From CAYNNQ01 sp964398785 (lineage in GTDB: Bacteria; Desulfobacterota; Desulfovibrionia; Desulfovibrionales; Desulfonatronovibrionaceae), in the NCBI GenBank assembly GCA_964398785.1, contig CAYNNQ010000009.1, forward strand, positions 15,181 to 79,180: a stretch of DNA of 64,000 nt, written 5' to 3'. The position numbers and the translations under genes were made by a program. The first letter of the stretch is position 1; each line of letters begins with the position of its first letter. This document shows, in pieces, positions 43,522-52,580 of the stretch. Below the pieces are notes generated by a model. It had not been told where the DNA came from. It made no database searches and was given only the letters and a program-made list of their open reading frames with translations.

Positions 43522-44191
43522 GTAGTTCTCCAAGATGGATTTCGTATCTAGACTGCATGGAAGCAGCCAGTTCGTGGTTGTGCGTTACCAGGACGAGGGT
43601 TGTCTTAAGCGTCTCGTTCAGTTCCAGTAATAAATCGGCAATTCCCTTCCCGGTCTTTTCATCCAGATTGCCCGTGGGCTCATCCGCCAAAATCACCCGG
43701 GGCTCCATTAGGATGGCCCTGGCGATGGCCACCCGTTGCCTTTCGCCTCCGGATAGGGTGGTTACTGCATGATCGGAGCGTTCTTTCAGGCCCACTTTCT
43801 CCAGGGCCCGGTAGGCTTTGTCCTGGGCCTTTCTAGGAGAAAGTCCGGAAATTATCGCCGGCATACCGGCATTTTCCAAGGCGTTGAATTCGGGCAAAAG
43901 GTGATGGAACTGGAAAACAAATCCGATTTCTTTTTCTCTTATGGAAGCCAGTTGATCCGGGTTGAGCGCGGAAAGTTCCTTACCGGAAAAATTCGCTTCT
44001 CCCCAGGAAGGTTTGTCCAAACCGCCCATTATATGTAAAAGGGTACTTTTCCCAGAGCCGGAAGCCCCGTGAATGGCGATTGTTTCCCCAGAGCGAATGT
44101 GCATATCAATTTTGTGCAAAATTGTCAGTTCCTGGTTTGCCGTGACAAATTTACGGCCGATTCCGCGCAGATTATAGACTGGGTTATTCAT
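43508..44191 (-). CDS. lolD: Lipoprotein-releasing system ATP-binding protein
   Basis: 227 residues. Walker A 'GASGSGKSTLLHIMGGLDKPSWGEANFSG', signature 'LSGGERQRVAIARAI' and Walker B 'VILADEPTGNLDEKTG' are intact. It energises LolC/E to release lipoproteins to LolA. The start overlaps the lolC stop by 8 nt and its stop overlaps the bamA start. Confidence 0.95.
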   Translation of the reverse strand: MNNPVYNLRGIGRKFVTANQELTILHKIDMHIRSGETIAIHGASGSGKSTLLHIMGGLDKPSWGEANFSGKELSALNPDQLASIREKEIGFVFQFHHLLPEFNALENAGMPAIISGLSPRKAQDKAYRALEKVGLKERSDHAVTTLSGGERQRVAIARAILMEPRVILADEPTGNLDEKTGKGIADLLLELNETLKTTLVLVTHNHELAASMQSRYEIHLGELHALD

Positions 44192-45413
44192 AACGCAAGG
44201 CCTCGGAAGGGTTCAATTTGGCCGCTTGCCTGGAGGGATAAATCGTTGCCAAAAAGCATAAAAGTATTGCTGTGGCGGCTATGAGCAAAAGGTCTTCGGT
44301 TTGAAGCAGAACCGGGAGATGGTCCAGGTAGTAAATGTCTTGGGGCAGCTTTATGAACTGGAATTTTTCTAGGATAAAGCAGGTTCCCAGGCCCAAGCCA
44401 AACCCAATGCCCGTACCCACAGTGCCTATTATAAGACCCAAAAGGACAAATATCCTGCGGATCATCCGCCGTGTTGCCCCCATGGACATGAGTATGGCGA
44501 TATCCCGGGTCTTTTCCATGACTAGCATGATAAGCGTAGTTATTATACTAAAAGAACCCACCAGAACGATCAACACGAGGATTACCGCCATGGCGGTTTT
44601 TTCCAGCTTTAGAGCGGAAAAGAGGTTTTCGTTCATTTCCATCCAGTCCCGGACATAGAAAGGGTATCCACCGAGCATCTTTTCAATATCCTGGGCGATA
44701 TCCCGGGCCTTGTACACGTCTTTAACCTTAACCTCCACCCCGGTAACCATGTCTTTTTCCAGGCCGAGGATATCCTGTCCGGAATTTATATTGCAGTATG
44801 CCAGCGAGGAGTCGTATTCGTACATCCCGGTGTCGAATATGCCTTTCACCCGGAATTTTGTTATCTCCGGGGAAAATCCGACGGCGGACTTTTTGCCGCT
44901 GGGGGAAAGTATGTTCACCTTGCTTCCCGGAGCCAGCCCCAAGCGCGTAGCTAGTTCCTGGCCCACGATTATCCCCGGGAACTGTCCTTCTTGTTTCAGG
45001 TCCCCGAATTTGCCTGCAGTCATCTGTTGGCTTATGCTGAGGACATTGTCCGCACGAGAGGGATCAACTCCCCGCAGAACTATTCCCTTAACTCCTCCGG
45101 GGGCGCTCAGCATTACCTCCGAATAGACAAAGGGGGTTGCCGCCTGGACTCCGGTACGGGATACTATTCGGGAATAGATGTTTTCGTAGTCCGAAAAGGT
45201 CTGTTGGTGGCTGCCCACTATTACGTGGGCGTTAACCCCCAGTATCTTATTCCGCAAATTTGTGCTGAATCCGTTCATTACTCCCAACACGACTATAAGG
45301 GAAGCTACTCCCAGGGCAACACCGGCCAGGGAAATAATGGAAATAATAGATATAAATGATTGTTTCCTGCGGCTCAGCAGGTAACGCCAGGCAGTAAATA
45401 GCTCGAAACGCAT
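44184..45413 (-). CDS. lolC: Lipoprotein-releasing ABC transporter permease LolC/LolE
   Basis: 409 residues. Four membrane segments: one after 'FELFTAWRYLLSRRKQSFISIISIISLAGVALGVASLIVVLGVMNGFSTNLR', and three in the C-terminal FtsX-like domain ('LILVLIVLVGSFSIITTLIMLVMEKTRDIAILMSMGATRRMIRRIFVLLGLIIG'). A large periplasmic domain lies between them. Only one LolC/E-type gene is present here, implying a homodimeric LolF-like permease. It overlaps lysS and lolD. Confidence 0.93.
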   Translation of the reverse strand: MRFELFTAWRYLLSRRKQSFISIISIISLAGVALGVASLIVVLGVMNGFSTNLRNKILGVNAHVIVGSHQQTFSDYENIYSRIVSRTGVQAATPFVYSEVMLSAPGGVKGIVLRGVDPSRADNVLSISQQMTAGKFGDLKQEGQFPGIIVGQELATRLGLAPGSKVNILSPSGKKSAVGFSPEITKFRVKGIFDTGMYEYDSSLAYCNINSGQDILGLEKDMVTGVEVKVKDVYKARDIAQDIEKMLGGYPFYVRDWMEMNENLFSALKLEKTAMAVILVLIVLVGSFSIITTLIMLVMEKTRDIAILMSMGATRRMIRRIFVLLGLIIGTVGTGIGFGLGLGTCFILEKFQFIKLPQDIYYLDHLPVLLQTEDLLLIAATAILLCFLATIYPSRQAAKLNPSEALRYE

Positions 45414-46924
45414 CAGTTAGTTGACCCCTCGCTTCGCAGCAGTGGGAAGAGTATTACTTCTCGGATGGAGGAGCAGTCGGTAAAGAGCATGACCAACCTG
45501 TCTATCCCTATCCCCTCTCCTCCGGCCGGAGGCATGCCGTGTTCCATGGCCCGTATGTAATCATGGTCCATGCAGTGGGCTTCCTCATCCCCGGATTCCT
45601 TTTCCTGGAGTTGCTGTTCCAGGCGTTTTTGTTGATCAAAGGGGTCGTTTAGTTCGGAAAAGGCATTGGCCATCTCCCGTCCGTAGACAAACAATTCAAA
45701 GCGGTCGGTGACTTCCGGGTCGTCTTCATTCCTGCGGGATAAAGGGGAAATATCCGTGGGATAGTGGTATATGAAATGGGGCTGTATCAGTTTGGGCTCC
45801 ACCAGGATATCAAAGAGCTTGGCCTGTAGTTTCCCCAGTTTTTCTCCTACCTGTGCGTTCTCTCCAAGCTTTTGCACCAGATCCTTGGCCTTGTCATAGT
45901 CCCGGTATTGTTCGGGGGATAGACCTCCGAAATCCTCCAGGGCCTGGAAGAATGTGATCCTGGGCCACGGAGGAGCCAAATCGATTTCTTCTCCCTGATA
46001 GGAGATGCGGGTGGTATCCCAAAGGCTTTGCGAAATGTGGGAGAACATCTCTTCGGTGATATCCATCAGCTGGGAAAAGTCCGCATAGGCCATGTAGAAT
46101 TCCAACATTGTGAATTCCGGGTTATGCTGGGTGGATATGCCCTCGTTGCGGAAGTTGCGGTTTATTTCGTATACTCTTTCAAATCCCCCGACCAGGAGCC
46201 TTTTCAAATACAGCTCCGGGGCTACCCGCAAATAAAGATGCATATCCAGGGCATTGTGATGGGTCTCAAACGGCTTTGCCGTGGCTCCGCCCGGGATGGG
46301 CTGCATCATGGGGGTCTCGACCTCAAGGAAGTTCTTGGCGTCCAGAAAATCTCGTATTAAACGGATTATTTTGCTCCGGATAACGAATATCTGCCTGGAG
46401 CCGGCATTAATGGCCAAATCTAGATAGCGCTGCCTGTATCTGGTTTCTATGTCTTTCAGGCCGTGATATTTTTCCGGTAAAGGACGCATGGACTTGGACA
46501 GCAGGGTTATTTCTTCCGCTTTGAGAGTAAGTTCGTCTGTCTTGGTCCGGAACAGCCCCCCCCGCACTCCTACAAAATCACCGATGTCAAATTTCTTGAA
46601 TAACTTGTAGTTTTCGGTGCCTAGTGTGTCCCGTTGGACAAAGACCTGTATTCGTCCGCCATGGTCCTGCACTTGGATGAATGTGACCTTGCCAAAGGAA
46701 CGCAGGGCGATGATCCGGCCGGCTATTGAGTATGTCCCGCTTTTTTCCTCTAAGTCTTCATGGGAGTAGTCTTGAAAATAAAAGAGTAAATCCGAGATCT
46801 CCGTATCCTTTTGGAAGCTGTTGGGGTACAAGCGCATACCCGCTTGTTGCAGCGTTTCTGCCTTTTCCAGCCGATGCTGGTAGACTTGGCTCAAGTTGTC
46901 CTGTTTGTTTTGTTTCTTGCCCAA
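45413..46924 (-). CDS. lysS: Lysyl-tRNA synthetase (class II)
   Basis: 503 residues. The OB-fold anticodon-binding domain ('YSIAGRIIALRSFGKVTFIQVQDHGGRIQVFVQ') is followed by the class II core: motif 1 'FLEVETPMMQPIPGGATAKPFETHHNALDMHLYLRVAPELYLKRLLVGGFERVYEI', motif 2 'RNFRNEGISTQHNPEFTMLEFYMAYAD' and motif 3 'GEGIGIDRLVMLF'. Start is TTG 46924: AGGAG stands 7 nt before it but only 2 nt before the out-of-frame ATG. First gene of the nine-gene envelope run. Confidence 0.96.
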   Translation of the reverse strand: MGKKQNKQDNLSQVYQHRLEKAETLQQAGMRLYPNSFQKDTEISDLLFYFQDYSHEDLEEKSGTYSIAGRIIALRSFGKVTFIQVQDHGGRIQVFVQRDTLGTENYKLFKKFDIGDFVGVRGGLFRTKTDELTLKAEEITLLSKSMRPLPEKYHGLKDIETRYRQRYLDLAINAGSRQIFVIRSKIIRLIRDFLDAKNFLEVETPMMQPIPGGATAKPFETHHNALDMHLYLRVAPELYLKRLLVGGFERVYEINRNFRNEGISTQHNPEFTMLEFYMAYADFSQLMDITEEMFSHISQSLWDTTRISYQGEEIDLAPPWPRITFFQALEDFGGLSPEQYRDYDKAKDLVQKLGENAQVGEKLGKLQAKLFDILVEPKLIQPHFIYHYPTDISPLSRRNEDDPEVTDRFELFVYGREMANAFSELNDPFDQQKRLEQQLQEKESGDEEAHCMDHDYIRAMEHGMPPAGGEGIGIDRLVMLFTDCSSIREVILFPLLRSEGSTN

Positions 46925-47091
46925 TTCATGCTCCTTGACAAAATGATAGACTTCTTTCGGGTCCTAGGGTAGGTAGTATTTTAGACTCCCCCATACTTGT
47001 TATCGGCTAAATCTGGGACATATTTCCGGCTTGGTGATAATTGCTGGTGGTCTGTTTGCCCGCGAAATTGGCTCTTTTACGCAAAAAAAGC

Positions 47092-47120
47092 AATCTATTG
47101 GAAAGAGTTGGCCTAGTCAA
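47092..47120 (-). promoter_or_regulatory. Candidate sigma-70 promoter for lysS and the envelope operon
   Basis: On the minus strand: TTGACT (47120-47115), 17-nt spacer, TAGATT (47097-47092), giving a leader of about 160 nt before lysS. Confidence 0.5.
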
Positions 47121-47376
47121 GAATGGGCAGTTTATATCCGCTCCTGAGGGGGTAAAGAGCTAAATGCAAATCAAATCAAACTGAATGGTGAGTGCTCCAT
47201 CAAAGTGGTTCAAACAATTTTATTTGGGGCAATTTTGTGAGTTTATCCCGTATTCTTTGGGGGTAACAATGCAAGTTGTAGTTTGTTCCCGGAGCTTTAC
47301 ATTGTCCGGAAAAAAACTTGACTTGAACAAGAAAAGAGTTAAGTTCCCTCGGTCTATGTTTTATTTTCCATTTGGG

Positions 47377-47382
47377 TATAAT
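47377..47382 (+). promoter_or_regulatory. Candidate -10 box for proVWX
   Basis: TATAAT 28 bp before proV; the -35 region (around 47354) is poor. The rest of 46925-47410 contains no convincing gene; a 79-codon frame at 47185-47424 overlaps proV and lacks a ribosome site. Confidence 0.45.
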
Positions 47383-47410
47383 ATAAATTTTAAGCATGTG
47401 CAGGTAATTT

Positions 47411-48604
47411 ATGGAAAGAATTGAAGTGAAAAATCTGTTTAAAGTCTTTGGGGATCATCCGGAGCGGGCCCTGACGATGCTTAAGCAGGGAGGCACAAAG
47501 GATGAAGTGATGGAAAAATTGGGCAACCCGGTGGGTGTTGCCGATGTATCCTTTGATGTGAAACAGGGAGAGATCGTGGTGATCATGGGGCTTTCCGGTA
47601 GCGGAAAGTCTACTTTGGTACGTTGTATTAACAGGCTTTTCGAGCCTACCGAAGGGCAAATAATCGTGGACGGCACCGATGTTATCGGATTGAGTCCGGA
47701 TGATTTGATGGAGTTTAGACGTTCCAAATTTGGCATGGTCTTTCAGAATTTTGCACTTTTTCCTCACCGCAGAGTGGTGCAGAATGTGGAGTTCGGACTG
47801 GAAGTGCAGCGCGAGGAACCGCAGGAGATGCGCAAAAAGGCCATGGAGGCTCTGGAAATGGTCGGCCTCAAGGGATGGGAAGAGAGTTACCCCTCGGAAC
47901 TTTCCGGTGGAATGCAGCAGAGGGTGGGTCTGGCCCGGGCGATAGCTCTGGATCCGGCCATTTTGTTAATGGATGAGGCCTTCAGCGCACTGGACCCCCT
48001 GATTCGTCGCGATATGCAGGACGAGTTGCTTAAATTGCAGGAAAAGATGCACAAAACAATCGTCTTTATCAGCCACGACTTGGACGAAGCCCTAAAGATA
48101 GGAGACAAGATCGTCTTGATGAAGGATGGCGCCGTGGTCCAGATAGGCACAGCCGAAGAGATCCTTACCTCTCCGGCCACAGAATACGTAGCCAAGTTTG
48201 TGGAGGAAGTGGATATTACCAAGGTACTTACTGCGGAGTCCGTGATGAAGAAATCAGAGGCGATAGCCCACTTGAAGACGGACGGGCCCCGCGCCGCTTT
48301 GCGCAAGATGCGTAAAAACGCGATTTCTTCTCTTTTTGTGGTCGATGAGGAGCATAAGGTTGTCGGGGTGGCTACTGCGGATGAGGCAGCGAAACTGGCC
48401 GAAAGTGGGAGCCGGGATCTGCGTCAGATTGCGAAGGCTGATTTCCGTAGCGTTTCCCCGGATACTCCGGCCACTGAACTTTTCCCTATGCTGCAGAGTA
48501 TTCCTTATCCTTTGGCAGTAGTGGACCAGGACAACAAGCTGCAAGGTGTAATTGTGCGCGGTCAGCTTATAGCGGCCGTAGCCGAAAGGGGAGGTAACGA
48601 ATAA
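47411..48604 (+). CDS. proV: Glycine betaine/proline ABC transporter ATP-binding protein
   Basis: 397 residues. 'KNLFKVFGDHPERALTMLKQGGTKDEVMEKLGNPVGVADVSFDVKQGEIVVIMGLSGSGKSTLVRCINRL' gives the ProV-specific N-terminus and Walker A. The signature is 'LSGGMQQRVGLARAIALDPAILLMDEAFSALDPLIRRDMQ'. The C-terminal ~120 residues form a CBS pair (from 'VLTAESVMKKSEAIAHLKTDG'), which senses ionic strength in OpuA homologues. The import system is used for osmoprotection. proW follows after 1 bp. Confidence 0.95.
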   Translation: MERIEVKNLFKVFGDHPERALTMLKQGGTKDEVMEKLGNPVGVADVSFDVKQGEIVVIMGLSGSGKSTLVRCINRLFEPTEGQIIVDGTDVIGLSPDDLMEFRRSKFGMVFQNFALFPHRRVVQNVEFGLEVQREEPQEMRKKAMEALEMVGLKGWEESYPSELSGGMQQRVGLARAIALDPAILLMDEAFSALDPLIRRDMQDELLKLQEKMHKTIVFISHDLDEALKIGDKIVLMKDGAVVQIGTAEEILTSPATEYVAKFVEEVDITKVLTAESVMKKSEAIAHLKTDGPRAALRKMRKNAISSLFVVDEEHKVVGVATADEAAKLAESGSRDLRQIAKADFRSVSPDTPATELFPMLQSIPYPLAVVDQDNKLQGVIVRGQLIAAVAERGGNE

Positions 48605-48605
48605 T

Positions 48606-49457
48606 ATGGCCAATACAATGCCCATTATCCCCAGAATACCTATTGGGGATGCTATAGAGGCGACGATTGATTTCCTGGTGCATCACTTTTCTTTTATCAC
48701 CAAGGCTTTTTCCAGGGTCTCCGAGGCCGGGATACAGTTTCTGGAAACCGGAATGATGTATTTGCCGCCCTGGTTATTCATCATCCTCTTTGCTGGGGTG
48801 GTGTGGCTCCTGTCCAGGAACAGGGGGATTACCATATTCAGTGTTGTCGGTCTGGCTTTGATCTGGAATATGGGTCTCTGGGCTCCCACCTTGAGCACGA
48901 TTGCCCTGGTGCTGGTCTCCACGCTTATTGCAATAATTTTGGGGCTGCCTATAGGAATATTGGCTGCGATGAACAACATAATGTACAGGATAGTGATGCC
49001 TGTTCTGGATTTCATGCAGACCATGCCCGCCTTTGTCTACCTCATTCCTGCTATTCCTTTTTTCGGACTGGGCAAGGTGGCAGCGATATTTTCCACGGTG
49101 ATCTTTTCCATGCCTCCGGCCATCAGGTTGACCTGTTTGGGAATCAAGCAGGTACCCTCCGATTTGGTCGAGTGCGCGGATGCATTCGGAGCCAGCAAGT
49201 GGCAGAAGCTTTTCAAGCTTCAGCTCCCATTGGCCACCACGACCATTATGGCCGGGGTGAACCAGACAGTTATGCTGGCGCTTTCCATGGTCGTTATAGC
49301 CGCGATGATTGGTGCTAAGGGGCTTGGCGGCGAAGTATGGAAGGCTATTCAGCGCTTGCAGCCGGGTAATGGCTTTGAGGCCGGCATAGGGATTGTCATC
49401 GTGGCTATTGTGCTGGACCGCGTTCTGCAAAAAGTTGGTGCACGCGGAAAAAATTAA
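48606..49457 (+). CDS. proW: Glycine betaine/proline ABC transporter permease
   Basis: 283 residues with about six membrane segments. The permease coupling loop is visible as 'DLVECADAFGASKWQKLFKLQLPLATTTIMAGVNQTVMLALSMVVIAAMIGAKGLGGEV', the ProW/OpuAB EAA motif region. Immediately upstream is proV and 21 bp downstream is proX. Confidence 0.95.
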   Translation: MANTMPIIPRIPIGDAIEATIDFLVHHFSFITKAFSRVSEAGIQFLETGMMYLPPWLFIILFAGVVWLLSRNRGITIFSVVGLALIWNMGLWAPTLSTIALVLVSTLIAIILGLPIGILAAMNNIMYRIVMPVLDFMQTMPAFVYLIPAIPFFGLGKVAAIFSTVIFSMPPAIRLTCLGIKQVPSDLVECADAFGASKWQKLFKLQLPLATTTIMAGVNQTVMLALSMVVIAAMIGAKGLGGEVWKAIQRLQPGNGFEAGIGIVIVAIVLDRVLQKVGARGKN

Positions 49458-49478
49458 CTGTTAATCTAGGGGGGTTCA

Positions 49479-50336
49479 ATGTTTCGCAAGGGTTTGTTTC
49501 TGATTGCCTTTTTGGCTTTGTGCCTGGCTTTTCTGCCCGCAAATTCCCAGGCCGGTAAGGAAAAGGTCAAACTGGCCTATGTGGAATGGGATTGCGCAAC
49601 TGCCAGTACAAATGTGGCAGCTGCGGTGCTTCAGGAAAAGATGGGCTATAATGTGGAAATTTTGCCGGTTAGTGCCGCCGCAATGTGGCAGGCCGTGGCC
49701 AGCGGGGATGTGGACGCCATGGTTACTGCCTGGTTGCCGGTTACCCACAAGACTTATTACGATAAACTGAAGGATGAAGTGGTCAACGTGGGTCATTTGG
49801 CCACCGGGGCCAAAATTGGTTTGGTTGTCCCGGATTATGTTCCCATTGATTCCATTGGAGAAATGGAAAAACACGCGGATAAATTCAATAATCGGATTGT
49901 GGGCATAGATCCTGGAGCCGGGGTTATGATGCTTACGGAAAAGGCCATTAAAGAATACGGTCTTGAAGACTTTTCGTTGGTGGAAGGCAGTTCGGCAACA
50001 ATGGCCGCTGCCCTGAGTGATTCCATTCGTCGGGACGAATGGGTAGCGGTTACCGGCTGGGCCCCGCACTGGAAATTTGGTCGCTGGGATTTAAAGTTCC
50101 TCAAAGATCCCCAAGATGTCTACGGCGGTGCGGAAAACATAGACAAAATCGTTCGCCAGGGATTGGAAAAGGATATGCCCAAGGTGTATGGTTTTTTTAA
50201 GCGTATGCATTGGGATCTTTCCACCATGCAGAAACTAATGGCCAAAAATCAGAAAGAAGGTGCGGATCCGTATGAAAACGCCAAGCTGTTTATCCAGGAA
50301 AATCCTGATCTGGTAAATAAATGGTTGGGGAAATAA
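49479..50336 (+). CDS. proX: Glycine betaine ABC transporter substrate-binding protein
   Basis: 285 residues. Signal peptide 'MFRKGLFLIAFLALCLAFLPANSQA' precedes 'VKLAYVEWDCATASTNVAAAVL', a ligand-cage tryptophan. 'DAMVTAWLPVTHKTYYDKLKDEVVNVG' and 'VAVTGWAPHWKFGRWDLKFLKDP' supply further tryptophans for cation-pi binding of the trimethylammonium group (OpuAC fold). Periplasmic. A separate transcript may end before the tRNA promoter 7 bp downstream. Confidence 0.94.
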   Translation: MFRKGLFLIAFLALCLAFLPANSQAGKEKVKLAYVEWDCATASTNVAAAVLQEKMGYNVEILPVSAAAMWQAVASGDVDAMVTAWLPVTHKTYYDKLKDEVVNVGHLATGAKIGLVVPDYVPIDSIGEMEKHADKFNNRIVGIDPGAGVMMLTEKAIKEYGLEDFSLVEGSSATMAAALSDSIRRDEWVAVTGWAPHWKFGRWDLKFLKDPQDVYGGAENIDKIVRQGLEKDMPKVYGFFKRMHWDLSTMQKLMAKNQKEGADPYENAKLFIQENPDLVNKWLGK

Positions 50337-50342
50337 AAATCC

Positions 50343-50371
50343 TTGACATTGACCTGATTCTTCTCTAAATA
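50343..50371 (+). promoter_or_regulatory. Candidate promoter for tRNA-Asn
   Basis: Perfect TTGACA (50343-50348), 17-nt spacer, TAAATA (50366-50371); predicted start about 20 nt before the mature tRNA. Confidence 0.55.
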
Positions 50372-50397
50372 ACCAAATTCGCGCCGAGGCGCGATGA

Positions 50398-50473
50398 TCC
50401 CCGGTAGCTCAATCGGCAGAGCGAGTGGCTGTTAACCACTAGGTTGGCGGTTCAAGTCCGTCCCGGGGAGCCA
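50398..50473 (+). tRNA. tRNA-Asn (anticodon GUU)
   Basis: 76 nt with encoded CCA (50471-50473). Acceptor TCCCCGG (50398-50404) pairs with CCGGGGA (50463-50469). The anticodon loop CTGTTAA gives anticodon GTT, and the T-loop is GGTTCAAGTCC. Confidence 0.97.
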
Positions 50474-50486
50474 GAAAAAGAATTAA

Positions 50487-50516
50487 AAGCCCTCAATTTA
50501 TTGAGGGCTTTTTTTT
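50487..50516 (+). terminator. Rho-independent terminator after tRNA-Asn
   Basis: AAGCCCTCAA (50487-50496), loop TTTA, TTGAGGGCTT (50501-50510), then T's to 50516. Confidence 0.92.
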
Positions 50517-50811
<295 letters not shown>

Positions 50812-50935
50812 GTGTTTTCTAAGCCCCGCCAAAGGAGGGGGGCAAGAAAACGCGCTGGCCTCTCGTTAAAAGCATCCATAAAGATCAGGAGGAGAGAATC
50901 AACACCAAACGTTAAAGACCCAAAAATTGTATGAT
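50812..50935 (+). repeat. Dispersed intergenic repeat, copy B, with a preceding hairpin
   Basis: A hairpin is formed by GTTTTCT-AA-GCCCC (about 50813-50827) with GGGGC-AA-GAAAAC (about 50838-50851). The core follows: 'GGCCTCTCGTTAAAAGCATC' (50857-50876), then 'AAGATCAGG', ending near 50920. It matches copies A, C and D in the core and copy A also in the upstream 'TTTTCTA(A/G)GCCCCGCC' block. It abuts the truncated end of the group II intron fragment. 50936-51084 holds no gene. Confidence 0.65.
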
Positions 50936-51037
50936 TTCGGATTGAATAGTGCATGGACAAAAAGCGTATCTTTAGGCTAGAGTTGGTTTAAATGAGATGT
51001 AAGAATAATACATAGATAAAAAGGTGTTTGCCTGGAT

Positions 51038-51049
51038 CGTTCTAGAACG
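51038..51049. promoter_or_regulatory. 12-bp perfect palindrome upstream of the aldolase gene
   Basis: CGTTCTAGAACG, 35 bp before the fba start. Possible operator; the regulator is unknown. Confidence 0.35.
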
Positions 51050-51084
51050 CTTTAGGCGGAACAAAGGAAAAGGAGGTCATTTCC

Positions 51085-52320
51085 ATGGGTAAGTTTGACA
51101 ATAGGTATGATGAACTTTTGCAGGTAGGTAGACCGCCGAACGTGACCCGTCTTTTTCCCAACTCCAGGGCCCTTTTGGTCAGCGGAAAAGTTGTGGATCG
51201 AGCCTATAGGGAAAAATCCGGGGCAATGACCATTGCCGCGAACGGGCGCAATTCCTTTGTGATTCGGGGCGCTCTAAAAGCGGCCCAAAGAGCCAATGCA
51301 GCGGTTATATTAGAGATCGCCAAATCCGAGGGAGGGCCAAAGCCCTATTGCCCGACCAATATGTGGAATCTGGCCCGGATGGTGGATGCCTTCTGCAACG
51401 AGTTGGGAGTCACGGTGCCCGTGGCAGTGCATGCCGATCATTTCGCTATCAAGGGCGAGGAAGATATTAGCCTGGCCAAGGACCAGATCCCTTCTATTTT
51501 TGATGCTGGTATGACCTCAATTGCGGTGGATGCCTCCCATCTCCCGGATAGAGACAATCTTTTGGCCAACATGGAACTGGCTGAATATGTCCCTGATTGG
51601 GCCGGATATGAGACAGAGGTGGGGGAAATAAAAGGGAAATCCGGAATGTCCACGCCCGAGGAGGCCCTATTTCTGATTCAGGGATTAAACGCCAATAGTA
51701 TATTTCCAGACTGGATCGCTTTGAATAACGGTTCCACGCACGGTCTGGAAAGCAGTGGAGGAGATATCCAAGTGGATCGAACAATAGAGATCCACGAAGC
51801 CCTCTCCCCATACAAGATTTCCGGGGCCCAGCACGGGACTTCGGGTAACAACTATGATCATCTGCGCCTGATAGCCGAGAAAACGCACACCACCAAAGCC
51901 AATGTAGCGACAGCGCTGCAGATGCTTTCCTGGGGGGTGCGTGTCAACGAGTATGGTAATGCCGAGCTGGACGAGCAGGGCAATTTCGTCAAGGAGTCGG
52001 GCAAGGGCGTTACCGACGAATTGTGGTCACGGATGGTGGAATATGCCGAAGCCCAGGGATGGCAGAAAAACAACTATAAAAAATTGAATCTGCCTTTTGA
52101 GAACATGTTCCAAAGTCAACCGCGCCAAGTACGGGAGCGTATGGTTGATGCTGTAGAGGATTTTACTTATTATCTGCTGAAAGAAGTGTTCAACGCTGCG
52201 GATACTGCGGATATTGCCAAGGAGATCCTTTTGGAAAAACAGAGTCATGATCTGGGATCGAAAGCGGATAGAATCGAGGATCCCCAAAAGTGGTCCGTGG
52301 AAGAGATAAAGGGTGGATAG
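51085..52320 (+). CDS. Class II fructose-bisphosphate aldolase family protein
   Basis: 411 residues, preceded by AAAGGAGG. Class II aldolase elements: 'NSFVIRGALKAAQRANAAVILEIAKSEGG', zinc-ligand region 'VPVAVHADHFAIKGEEDI', 'GMTSIAVDASHLPDRDN', 'YETEVGEIKGKSGMSTPEEAL' and the phosphate-binding 'IALNNGSTHGLESSG' plus 'ISGAQHGTSGNNYDHLRLI'. It is longer than the ~340-residue E. coli-type enzyme, mainly through a C-terminal extension that includes 'QSQPRQVRERMVDAVEDFTYYLLKEVFNA'. Likely glycolysis/gluconeogenesis; a related sugar-bisphosphate substrate is not excluded. Confidence 0.85.
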   Translation: MGKFDNRYDELLQVGRPPNVTRLFPNSRALLVSGKVVDRAYREKSGAMTIAANGRNSFVIRGALKAAQRANAAVILEIAKSEGGPKPYCPTNMWNLARMVDAFCNELGVTVPVAVHADHFAIKGEEDISLAKDQIPSIFDAGMTSIAVDASHLPDRDNLLANMELAEYVPDWAGYETEVGEIKGKSGMSTPEEALFLIQGLNANSIFPDWIALNNGSTHGLESSGGDIQVDRTIEIHEALSPYKISGAQHGTSGNNYDHLRLIAEKTHTTKANVATALQMLSWGVRVNEYGNAELDEQGNFVKESGKGVTDELWSRMVEYAEAQGWQKNNYKKLNLPFENMFQSQPRQVRERMVDAVEDFTYYLLKEVFNAADTADIAKEILLEKQSHDLGSKADRIEDPQKWSVEEIKGG

Positions 52321-52339
52321 TCGTTCAGGGGAGAGGATA

Positions 52340-52555
52340 ATGGATACGGATGTTTCCGCGGAAATGACCGTGCTGGATCTCATATCAACCTTCAAAGAGA
52401 CCCAGGAGGTTATCCGTGCTTTTGATGCTCAGGCCGGAGAGTGCATCTTATGTAATTCCCTATTTGATTCCTTGCGGGGGATGACTGAAAAGTATGGTCT
52501 TGATTTAAATATAGTGATGCAGGAGGTGAGAAGGGTGGCACACAAGCAGGGATAG
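52340..52555 (+). CDS. Small DUF1858-like protein with a CxxC pair
   Basis: 71 residues from ATG 52340, with GGGGAGAGG upstream. The plan 'MTVLDLISTFKETQEVIRAFDAQAGECILCNSLFDSLRGMTEKYGLDLNIVMQEV' matches the DUF1858 pattern (a 'T-x-x-(D/E)-(I/L)-(I/L)' start, 'G-x-C-x-x-C', then 'L-x-x-x-x-x-x-x-G-(L/I)-D-L'). Proteins of this type are small and possibly redox- or metal-related, with unknown role. It is 19 bp behind the aldolase and co-transcribed, ending at the terminator below. Confidence 0.75.
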   Translation: MDTDVSAEMTVLDLISTFKETQEVIRAFDAQAGECILCNSLFDSLRGMTEKYGLDLNIVMQEVRRVAHKQG

Positions 52556-52580
52556 CCTCCGCCTGATTGGTTTTATAATA

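Noticed and set aside
47185..47424. 79-codon frame upstream of and overlapping proV
   Set aside because: No ribosome site, overlaps the proV start and promoter region, and composition looks non-coding.
51038..51049. LexA (SOS) box reading of the palindrome before the aldolase
   Set aside because: The sequence is not the known SOS consensus of any group I can name with confidence, and an aldolase is not an expected SOS gene.
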